From: an uncultured Lachnospiraceae bacterium
GTDB taxonomy: Bacteria > Bacillota > Clostridia > Lachnospirales > Lachnospiraceae
Length of the DNA: 8,749 nucleotides
NCBI GenBank assembly: GCA_902797785.1
Contig: CADBUD010000148.1
Location: forward strand, 1-8,749
Direction: 5' to 3'
Both the position numbers and the translations under genes were made by a program. The first letter of the stretch is position 1. The number at the start of each line of letters is the position of its first letter. The notes under the pieces were generated by a model. The model saw only the letters and a list, made by a program, of their open reading frames with translations, was not told the DNA's origin and searched no databases. This document shows, piece by piece, positions 1 to 5,982 of this stretch.

Positions 1-1338
1 CAGTTTTTCAAGCTTTTCCGCATCCTTTTTAAACTCCGGTCCGATTTTTTCCTCTAAGAACCCGGTCAGCTCTCTGTTGCAGTGGAACAGCCAGCGGCGG
101 AAGGTGATTCCGTTCGTTTTATTATTAAATTTCTCCGGATAAATTTCATAAAAATCCTTTAATTCTTCAGATTTTAGGATTTCCGTATGGAGCGCAGCCA
201 CTCCATTGACACTATATCCATAATGCATATCCATATGCGCCATGTGGACCCGGTCGCTTTCATCGATGATCGCTACCTTCGAATTGGAATAGGTCTCTTT
301 CACTTTCTGATCTAACCGCTTGATGATCGGAACCAGCTGAGGAACTACTTTTTCTAAATATTCTAACGGCCATTTTTCCAATGCCTCTGCCAGAATCGTA
401 TGATTTGTATAAGCACAGGTCTTGGATACAAGCTTGATTGCCTCATCCTCGTCAATTCCTTTTTCGGTCAAAAGACGAATCAGTTCCGGAATCACCATGG
501 ACGGATGGGTATCATTGATCTGAATCGCCACGTGCTCGGAAAGCTTCGATAACTCCCAGCCATTTTCCTCACATTCCTCTAAAATCATCTGAGCTCCACT
601 GCTCACCATGAAATACTGCTGATAGATTCTCAAAAGATTCCCGGCTTCATCGCTGTCATCCGGATATAGGAACAAGGTCAGATTTTTCTCAATGTCCTTT
701 TTATCAAAATGGATGCCATCTTTTACAATCGATTCATCAACGGTCTCTATATCAAACAGATGAAGCTTGGTACATCCACTGTCATATCCGGAAACGGTCA
801 GATCATAGAGCTTCGCCGTAACCGTCAGATCCTTGCCAAAATGCACCGGATAGGTCTTTTTGGTATCCTCAAGCCATCCCTGCTCTTCGATCCATGGATT
901 CGGAATCTCTTTTTGTTTATTTTCTTCAAAGACCTGCTGGAACAGCCCGAAATGATAGTTTAATCCGATTCCGTCTCCATTTAGGGAGAGAGTCGCGATC
1001 GAATCCAGGAAGCAGGCTGCCAACCGGCCCAAACCGCCATTTCCCAAGGACGGTTCCGGCTCGATTTCTTCGATTTCTTCGATTTTCTTTCCATGCTGTT
1101 TTAGGACGGTACGCACTTCTTCAAACAATCCCAGATTGATCAGATTGTTGGAAAGAAGCTTTCCGATCAAAAATTCTGCTGAGATGTAATAGAGCTTTTT
1201 GTTCCCTTTGTTGGTGCCCCGGTCTTTAAGCGCCTCTTTTGTAAGAGCCATGAGAGATAAATAAATCTCCTGATTGGTTGCCGTATCCAAATCTTTTTGG
1301 AAGGTTGTTTTTAGGATGCTGTTTAATTTCTGTTCCAT
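1..1338 (-). CDS. glgP: Glycogen phosphorylase, N-terminal part (cut by window edge)
   Basis: Family role: cytoplasmic, PLP-dependent release of glucose-1-phosphate from the non-reducing ends of glycogen or maltodextrin. I translated 446 codons from ATG 1338-1336 with no stop to base 1. Family signatures appear in the expected order: ISAEFLIGK (residues 52-60), PSLGNGGLGRLAACFLDS (96-113), IQINDTHPSMVIPEL (272-286), AYTNHTILAEALEKWP (309-324), GYSVNGVAALHTEIL (374-388) and KFNNKTNGITFRRWL (403-417). The PLP-lysine motif belongs to the C-terminal half, outside the window, so catalytic integrity cannot be judged. The start is supported by an AGAGGA site a few bases upstream. It follows the pseudouridine synthase gene on the same strand after a 67 bp gap; no clear promoter is visible there, so read-through from that cluster is possible. 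Substrate preference (glycogen or maltodextrin) cannot be decided. The family assignment is very secure. Confidence 0.96.
   Translation of the reverse strand, partial: MEQKLNSILKTTFQKDLDTATNQEIYLSLMALTKEALKDRGTNKGNKKLYYISAEFLIGKLLSNNLINLGLFEEVRTVLKQHGKKIEEIEEIEPEPSLGNGGLGRLAACFLDSIATLSLNGDGIGLNYHFGLFQQVFEENKQKEIPNPWIEEQGWLEDTKKTYPVHFGKDLTVTAKLYDLTVSGYDSGCTKLHLFDIETVDESIVKDGIHFDKKDIEKNLTLFLYPDDSDEAGNLLRIYQQYFMVSSGAQMILEECEENGWELSKLSEHVAIQINDTHPSMVIPELIRLLTEKGIDEDEAIKLVSKTCAYTNHTILAEALEKWPLEYLEKVVPQLVPIIKRLDQKVKETYSNSKVAIIDESDRVHMAHMDMHYGYSVNGVAALHTEILKSEELKDFYEIYPEKFNNKTNGITFRRWLFHCNRELTGFLEEKIGPEFKKDAEKLEKL
1061..1087 (-). repeat. Short in-frame 9-bp tandem repeat inside glgP
   Basis: On the plus strand the unit tcgatttct occurs twice (1061-1069, 1070-1078), followed by a third imperfect copy (1079-1087). 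In the protein this reads IEEIEEIE, residues 86-93, directly before the conserved PSLGNGGLGRLAACF block. The unit is a multiple of three, so copy-number change would keep frame. It sits in a surface-like acidic stretch before the conserved core. Confidence 0.7.
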
Positions 1339-1382
1339 TATTTTTCCTCTTTCTTATTGAATTTTTATCCTATTAATGCACA

Positions 1383-1422
1383 CAAACGCGATAGAAAGTG
1401 CGCTTTCAACGCCTTGCGTTTG
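1383..1422 (-). repeat. Nested inverted repeats at the end of the pseudouridine synthase gene
   Basis: An outer 7-bp inverted repeat (caaacgc 1383-1389, gcgtttg 1416-1422) encloses a small hairpin (gaaag 1394-1398, ctttc 1403-1407). A competing hairpin is aacgc 1408-1412 with gcgtt 1416-1420. The stop codon of the pseudouridine synthase (1406-1408) lies inside. No long T run follows on the minus strand, so this is at best a weak terminator. Bases 1395-1418 resemble 4435-4458 in the leader of the kinase gene, which suggests a dispersed repeat family. Confidence 0.5.
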
Positions 1423-2113
1423 GCGCAATAGAAAATGCTTCTCCTCTAGGAGATATTTCTAAATTGATCTGTTCTCCGGATGGCGCTTTAAAGGAAAGGC
1501 GGTATGCGCAAAGCGCTATCTCCCGTCCCGTTCTTTCTCCCTGAAATCCATAGCGAACATCATTCCATAACGGATGCCCCATATGAGACATCTGGGCTCG
1601 GATCTGATGATGTCTTCCGGTAATCAGCTCGATCTGAACGAGACTTTTGTCTCCCTCTGTCTTTAGCACATCATATCTTAACACTGCTTTTTTGGCGTTT
1701 TTCTCACCTTTTGCCACGATTCGCGTAAGATTGGTCTTTTGATCTGATTTTAGGTAGTCCGTACAGGTTCCGGATTTCTTCTGTATGATTCCCTGGGTCA
1801 CTGCAAGATAATATTTTTTCATCTCGCCTGTTTGAATCTGCCTGCTTAAAAAAGCTGCTGCCTTTTGGGTCTTTGCAAATACAACAATCCCCTCTACCGG
1901 CTGATCCAGACGATGTACGACCCCTACGTAGGGCTCTTTTAGATGTTCCGGTTCTGCTGCCGGATTGTCAAAAGCTTGTTCTTTCGTTTCGAAAAAATAA
2001 TTTTTCAGCAATAAGACCATGTCTTCTTCTGCGAACCGTTTTGTCTCTACCGCGATTCCTGCCTCTTTCCTTATGGCAATGATTTCGTTATCTTCAAATA
2101 AAATTTCCATCAT
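1406..2113 (-). CDS. RluA-family pseudouridine synthase
   Basis: Family role: isomerises specific uridines in rRNA or tRNA to pseudouridine in the cytoplasm. The 235-residue protein has the catalytic motif HRLDQPVEG (67-75, catalytic Asp70), the KKYYLAV motif (99-105) and the third motif ITGRHHQIRAQMSHMGHPL (164-182). There is no N-terminal S4 domain, so it is the short RluA-like form; the target position cannot be predicted. The motif differs from the common HRLDxxTSG by Val and Glu in place of Thr and Ser. The start overlaps the regulator stop by one base (TGATG), which suggests translational coupling. Two adjacent ATG codons exist: an AAGG site lies 4 nt before the first (2113) and 7 nt before the second (2110), so 2110 is perhaps the real start. 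The last residues (PNARR) and stop are encoded within the repeat-like motif at 1395-1418. Confidence 0.92.
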   Translation of the reverse strand: MMEILFEDNEIIAIRKEAGIAVETKRFAEEDMVLLLKNYFFETKEQAFDNPAAEPEHLKEPYVGVVHRLDQPVEGIVVFAKTQKAAAFLSRQIQTGEMKKYYLAVTQGIIQKKSGTCTDYLKSDQKTNLTRIVAKGEKNAKKAVLRYDVLKTEGDKSLVQIELITGRHHQIRAQMSHMGHPLWNDVRYGFQGERTGREIALCAYRLSFKAPSGEQINLEISPRGEAFSIAPNARR

Positions 2114-2814
2114 CAGACCTTGAACCGGTATCCTACGCCCCAGATGGTTTCGATATACTGCGGCTTCTGGGTATTATACTCGATTTTCTCCCGAATTTTC
2201 TTAATGTGTACCGTGACCGTGGCATTATCCCCATAGGAATCCATATCCCAAATCGCTTTGAACAACTCCTGCTTGGAAAACACGCGATTTGGGTTCTCTG
2301 CCAGAAACAGGAGAAGCTCGTATTCTTTTGTCGTGAACGCCTTTTCTTCTCCATTGATCCAGACTCTTCGGTCATCCCTGTCAATTTTGATTCCCCGAAT
2401 CTCCAGAATCTTATTGGATTTTCCTATATTTTGACTGCTTTCTATTAATCTCTGATATCTCGCCAGATGAGCCTTTACCCGGGCTACAAGTTCACTGGGA
2501 CTAAAGGGCTTCGTCATATAATCGTCTGCTCCGATTCCAAACCCCCGAATCTTGTCAATGTCCTCTTTTTTCGCCGAAATGAAGATAATAGGATTGTTCT
2601 TTTCCTCCCGGATTTCTTTACAGATTTCAAAACCATCCAAACCTGGCAGCATCAGATCCAGAATAAACAGATCGAACTCTTCCTCCAGAGCCGTCAGTAA
2701 TCCCTGTTTCCCATCTGTTTCGATAACAACATCGAATCCGCTCAGCTCAAGATAATCCTTTTCTAATTCTGCTATGCTCAGCTCATCCTCTATGATCAAA
2801 ATTTTATTTTTCAT
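2113..2814 (-). CDS. OmpR/PhoB-family response regulator
   Basis: Cytoplasmic transcription factor of a two-component system, phosphorylated by its partner kinase. In 233 residues it has a receiver domain (about 1-120) with acidic pocket ED (9-10), phospho-acceptor Asp53 in LDLMLPGLDG, Ser80 and Lys102 in TKPFSPSELVARV. A winged-helix DNA-binding domain (about 135-233) ends in the typical GVGYRFKV. All key receiver residues are present, so it should be phosphorylatable. Its ATG overlaps the stop of the kinase gene by four bases (ATGA), and a GGGAG site lies 5 nt upstream inside the kinase coding region. The next gene overlaps its stop by one base. It resembles VanR-like regulators at family level only; target genes are not predictable, though autoregulation through the promoter region near 4609 is a reasonable guess. 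Confidence 0.96.
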   Translation of the reverse strand: MKNKILIIEDELSIAELEKDYLELSGFDVVIETDGKQGLLTALEEEFDLFILDLMLPGLDGFEICKEIREEKNNPIIFISAKKEDIDKIRGFGIGADDYMTKPFSPSELVARVKAHLARYQRLIESSQNIGKSNKILEIRGIKIDRDDRRVWINGEEKAFTTKEYELLLFLAENPNRVFSKQELFKAIWDMDSYGDNATVTVHIKKIREKIEYNTQKPQYIETIWGVGYRFKV

Positions 2815-4358
2815 ATTGTCTCCCTTCTATATCGTCTCAAGGAAATAAATACGACCGTCCCAACGCCTTCCTTGCTCGTCGCCCATACTCTGCCCCCATG
2901 ATCTTCAATGATTTTTTTCACAATGGACAGACCAATTCCACTGCCACCCTTAGAAGAATTTCTTGATAGATCCGTCCGATAAAAACGGTCAAAAATATTA
3001 GGAAGATCTTTTGGTGAGATGCCCATTCCATTATCCGCAATTTCAATCTCAATAAAATCCCCAGCTTCCTTTAACGTAATGCCGATATGTCCCGGTGATT
3101 TATTCATATATTTTACAGAGTTGCCCAAAATATTATTTACCGCACGGTGGAGCTGCTCAGAATCAGCAATCACCATGGTATTTTCCTCCAGAAAATCATG
3201 ATACTCCAGACGAATATCCTTGGACTCCAAATCCCAGGAGGACTCTTCAACACAATCTTCAAAAAAATCACTGATCATCAGCTCATCAAATACGTAAGGA
3301 ATGCGATTCGTATCTATTTTGGAATAAAATGTCAGCTCATTGATCAGACGATCCATATCCATGGCTTTAGTATAAATCGTCTTCATATAACGTTCCATTT
3401 TTTCGGGGGTATCCGCCACCCCGTCCCGGATGCCCTGTACATATCCAAGAACCGCCGTCATCGGAGTTTTTAAGTCATGGGAAATATTACTGATCAGCTC
3501 TTTATTCTCCCTGTCATGCTCCATCTGCTCCTCTACAGAATCTCTCAAGCGCTTGCGCATTTCTTCAAAATCCTGGCACAATTCACTGATCTCATCATTT
3601 CCGTGGACTTCGATGGTAAAATCCAAATTTCCCTCTTTGATGTTCTGCGCCGCGTAACTAAGCATATTGATCGGCTTCATAAATCCCTGAACGACCCAAT
3701 GAACCAAAATCGTGCTCGTAATGAACATGACCAGCAGAGCAACCAGAAGGATTTTGATCAATAGCGCCCTCACCTCCGGCACGACACTCCTTAGTGAGGT
3801 AATGATATAGGCTCTCCCTTGTGTCCCATCACCAAACTGAAATTCGACCTGTCTTAACAGGACCTGCATATTTTCCCCAAAATAATGTCCCATCCCGGAG
3901 TCATCCGGATGCTTTAGATCCTTCAACAATTGCAGAATATGATCCACATCCGTACCTTCTTCAAGGAGCTTCCTCTTCTGTGCCAAAGAAGCTCCTGCTT
4001 TATCGGATGATTTTACTCCAACATAATATGGAATATCCTCTTTATACAAAATCAGATACGATTCCTTTTCCATCAACTCCCGATTTATCTGTTCGACCTG
4101 CTCCATGTCCTCAAAAAACTCTGTATTATTTTCCGCATAATCCTGAAGTAAATGGAACTTTACATTTGTCATATTAAAATAGACCTGCACCGGAATAGGT
4201 ACAGGAAATCCCTGATACGAATCTGCCTCGACTCCATAGTGATTTGCGATACTTTTGGTCTGATTCATCCCAAAAAAATATATCACCAGCCCCGTAACAA
4301 GAATCGGAAGCAGCAATATAATAATAAACGCAATACAAAGCCTTGTTCTGATTTTCAT
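2811..4358 (-). CDS. Membrane sensor histidine kinase (HAMP, HisKA, HATPase_c)
   Basis: Senses an unknown signal and phosphorylates the adjacent response regulator. The layout of its 515 residues is: transmembrane helix 1 (about 8-29), an extracytoplasmic region of about 167 residues (30-196) with no family I recognise, transmembrane helix 2 (about 197-224), HAMP (about 222-275), then a dimerisation/phosphotransfer domain with SHDLKTP (293-299, His294). The ATPase domain has an N box around NNILGNSVKY (408-417), DNGMGI (442-447), FDRFYR (456-461) and GGSGIGLSI (471-479). All catalytic boxes are intact. The start ATG 4358-4356 has an AGAGGTG site with good spacing. The kinase gene comes first and the regulator second, the reverse of the commonest order, with a four-base ATGA overlap. 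A structured region of about 240 nt lies between the likely promoter and this start. Confidence 0.96.
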   Translation of the reverse strand: MKIRTRLCIAFIIILLLPILVTGLVIYFFGMNQTKSIANHYGVEADSYQGFPVPIPVQVYFNMTNVKFHLLQDYAENNTEFFEDMEQVEQINRELMEKESYLILYKEDIPYYVGVKSSDKAGASLAQKRKLLEEGTDVDHILQLLKDLKHPDDSGMGHYFGENMQVLLRQVEFQFGDGTQGRAYIITSLRSVVPEVRALLIKILLVALLVMFITSTILVHWVVQGFMKPINMLSYAAQNIKEGNLDFTIEVHGNDEISELCQDFEEMRKRLRDSVEEQMEHDRENKELISNISHDLKTPMTAVLGYVQGIRDGVADTPEKMERYMKTIYTKAMDMDRLINELTFYSKIDTNRIPYVFDELMISDFFEDCVEESSWDLESKDIRLEYHDFLEENTMVIADSEQLHRAVNNILGNSVKYMNKSPGHIGITLKEAGDFIEIEIADNGMGISPKDLPNIFDRFYRTDLSRNSSKGGSGIGLSIVKKIIEDHGGRVWATSKEGVGTVVFISLRRYRRETI

Positions 4359-4424
4359 TTTTTCACCTCTATGAGTGCCAGTTTATATCTGATCTACTCT
4401 GTCGGATGCCAGTGCTACCCCGGA

Positions 4425-4449
4425 TTTTCAAGCAAAATGCGCTTGAAAA
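4425..4449 (-). repeat. Perfect 9-bp hairpin upstream of the kinase gene
   Basis: Arms ttttcaagc (4425-4433) and gcttgaaaa (4441-4449) are perfectly complementary around a 7-nt loop. There is no T tract behind it on either strand, so it is not a standard intrinsic terminator. It lies about 67 nt before the kinase start codon. Its right half belongs to the 24-nt motif shared with 1395-1418. Confidence 0.7.
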
Positions 4450-4489
4450 CACCTTGCGGGAGAATAAGGGCGAACTGTTACCGCGTATC

Positions 4490-4604
4490 ATATATGATTT
4501 GCCCATCAAAAGTGATTCAACGGATTGTTCCGCGCTTCGCGTCTTCTCTCCACCGACAAACGAGCTTGTCGTGGAGAATGACTTTTGACCGCTGAATCAT
4601 ATAT
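4490..4604 (-). promoter_or_regulatory. Structured leader element or intergenic repeat with competing stems
   Basis: Three pairs of arms are seen. Pair a is 4595-4604 with 4490-4499 (10 bp, perfect). Pair b is 4589-4598 with 4514-4523 (10 bp, one imperfect position). Pair c is 4581-4588 with 4506-4513 (8 bp, perfect). Arms a and b share four bases, and b with c has pseudoknot order, so either a plus c forms, or b forms, or b and c form a pseudoknot. Inside is a strong hairpin: 4547-4553 pairs with 4571-4577, and 4555-4560 pairs with 4565-4570, with a CTCG loop on the minus strand and one bulged base (4554). A small CG-rich hairpin lies at 4531-4541. Both imperfect positions become G-U pairs in minus-strand RNA but would be A-C mismatches in plus-strand RNA. 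I recognise no named riboswitch or RNA family. Confidence 0.55.
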
Positions 4605-4608
4605 ATAT

Positions 4609-4617
4609 ATTATAGCA
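4609..4617 (-). promoter_or_regulatory. Extended -10 promoter for the kinase operon
   Basis: The minus strand reads TGCTATAAT at 4617-4609: a perfect TATAAT box with the TGN extension. No TTGACA-like box is seen 16-18 bases upstream, which fits an extended -10 promoter. Predicted transcript start is near 4602, at the edge of the structured element. A second candidate lies just upstream: TTGCGT (4668-4673), 16 bases, TATAAC (4646-4651). Both lie downstream of the metK terminator, which fits an independent unit. Confidence 0.6.
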
Positions 4618-4681
4618 CAAGACTGTTCCTGATTACTATTACCAAGTTATAAAACATTTATAAAAAAACGCAAAAGAAAGT

Positions 4682-4729
4682 AAAAAACAGATTTATCAGA
4701 ATCCAAAAATCATCCGATAAATCTGTTTT
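4682..4729 (-). terminator. Rho-independent terminator of the murA-metK unit
   Basis: Arms aaaacagatttatc (4684-4697) and gataaatctgtttt (4716-4729) form a perfect 14-bp AT-rich stem with an 18-nt loop. Read on the minus strand, the stem runs into six T residues (4687-4682). It begins about 45 bases after the metK stop. The stem is AT-rich, so some read-through into the next unit is possible. Confidence 0.75.
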
Positions 4730-4772
4730 ATCCTCATGAACAAGCCGACTTTCCGTTTTGTTCACGCTTGTT

Positions 4773-5963
4773 CTATCCAAGATATCCTTTTAAGATTTCT
4801 ACCTTGTCCAGCTGCTCCCATGGAAGATTTAAATCATTCCTTCCAAAATGTCCATAGGCTGCGGTCTGCTTATAAATTGGACGCCGCAGATCCAGCATCT
4901 TAATGATCCCCGCCGGTCTTAAATCAAAGTTTTCCCGGATGAGCTCTACGATCTTCTCATCTGAGATCTTTCCTGTGCCAAAGGTATCTACCATGATGGA
5001 CGTCGGATGGGCTACGCCAATCGCATAGGACAACTGTATCTCACATTTGTCTGCAATTCCAGCTGCTACGATATTTTTAGCAACATAACGCGCTGCATAT
5101 GCTGCGGAACGGTCAACCTTGGTACAATCCTTTCCGGAAAATGCCCCACCGCCATGACGCGCATATCCGCCATAGGTATCTACGATAATCTTTCTGCCAG
5201 TCAGTCCACTGTCTCCGTTTGGTCCACCGATGACAAACCTTCCAGTCGGATTGATAAAATATTTGGTATTTTCATCCAGCATTTCTTTTGGAAGAATCGG
5301 CTCAAACACCTCTCTTTTGATATCCTCGTGAATCTGTTCCTGGGTCACATCCGGGTCATGCTGGGTTGACAGCACGACAGCCTCTAAGCGAACCGGTACA
5401 CCGTTCTCATCATATTCAACAGATACCTGTGTCTTTCCATCCGGACGAAGATATGGCAGGGTTCCCTTCTTACGAACCTCTGTCAAACGCCGTGCAAGCT
5501 TGTGCGCCAAGGCAATCGGATAAGGAAGATATTCCTCAGTCTCATTGGTAGCATAACCAAACATCATTCCCTGATCTCCGGCACCAATCGCATCCAGCTC
5601 TTCCTCTGACATTTTATTTTCTTTTGCCTCCAGGGCTTTATCCACTCCCATGGCGATATCTTTTGACTGTTCATCAATCGTGACCATGACAGCGCAGGTA
5701 TTTGCGTCAAACCCATACTCGGATTTAGTATAACCGATCTCTGCCACGGTTTCACGTACGATCTTTGGGATATCTACATAAGCTGAAGTCGTGATCTCTC
5801 CCATTACCATCACAACTCCTGTGGTCGTACAGGTCTCACAAGCCACCCGGCTCATCGGATCCTGCTCCATCAGCGCATCTAATACAGCATCAGAAATAGC
5901 ATCACAGATTTTGTCCGGATGTCCCTCTGTTACCGACTCTGATGTAAATAATAATCTTTCCAT
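4773..5963 (-). CDS. metK: S-adenosylmethionine synthetase
   Basis: Makes S-adenosylmethionine, phosphate and diphosphate from ATP and methionine in the cytoplasm; it supplies the methyl donor of the cell. The 396 residues match normal family length. Signatures seen: TSESVTEGHPDKICD (7-21, with His15 and Lys18 of the active site), GAGDQGMMFGYA (127-138, first PROSITE-type signature), GGPNGDSGLTGRKIIVDTYG (246-265), GGGAFSGKD (271-279) and the C-terminal GHFGR. It starts at ATG 5963, seven bases after a strong AGGAGGA site (5971-5977). It lies 19 bp behind murA on the same strand, so it should share the murA promoter. No room exists for a SAM riboswitch between the two genes. The end is marked by the hairpin and T run at 4682-4729. 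Confidence 0.98.
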   Translation of the reverse strand: MERLLFTSESVTEGHPDKICDAISDAVLDALMEQDPMSRVACETCTTTGVVMVMGEITTSAYVDIPKIVRETVAEIGYTKSEYGFDANTCAVMVTIDEQSKDIAMGVDKALEAKENKMSEEELDAIGAGDQGMMFGYATNETEEYLPYPIALAHKLARRLTEVRKKGTLPYLRPDGKTQVSVEYDENGVPVRLEAVVLSTQHDPDVTQEQIHEDIKREVFEPILPKEMLDENTKYFINPTGRFVIGGPNGDSGLTGRKIIVDTYGGYARHGGGAFSGKDCTKVDRSAAYAARYVAKNIVAAGIADKCEIQLSYAIGVAHPTSIMVDTFGTGKISDEKIVELIRENFDLRPAGIIKMLDLRRPIYKQTAAYGHFGRNDLNLPWEQLDKVEILKGYLG

Positions 5964-5982
5964 TTTGGATTCCTCCTGTTTC

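Larger units (their letters stand above)
4359..4772. other. 414 bp intergenic region with terminator, promoter and structured leader
   Basis: No gene is supported here; plus-strand frames crossing it are low-complexity shadows without convincing start sites. In minus-strand order it holds: an 8-bp inverted repeat just after the metK stop (arms 4766-4773 and 4738-4745, 20 nt apart), the metK terminator (4682-4729), a very AT-rich stretch with promoter signals (4609-4673), the complex inverted-repeat element (4490-4604), a palindrome atcatatatgat (4487-4498), a perfect 9-bp hairpin (4425-4449) and the kinase ribosome binding site (4364-4370). A 7-bp direct repeat, tgccagt, occurs at 4376-4382 and 4407-4413. 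Confidence 0.75.

Noticed and set aside
1339..1405. Separate promoter for glgP in the 67 bp gap
   Set aside because: A weak GGATAAAAAT stretch exists, but no -35 box at a suitable distance was found.
4425..4449. Perfect hairpin as an intrinsic terminator
   Set aside because: No T tract follows on either strand; on the minus strand it is followed by TCCGGGG.
4152..4595. 147-codon plus-strand reading frame across the kinase N-terminus and the leader region
   Set aside because: Half of it is antisense to the kinase and the rest runs through inverted repeats. The protein has no recognisable motif and I saw no good ribosome binding site.
4490..4604. CRISPR array or tRNA gene in the structured region
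   Set aside because: There are no regularly spaced direct repeats, and no cloverleaf with the conserved T-loop could be drawn.
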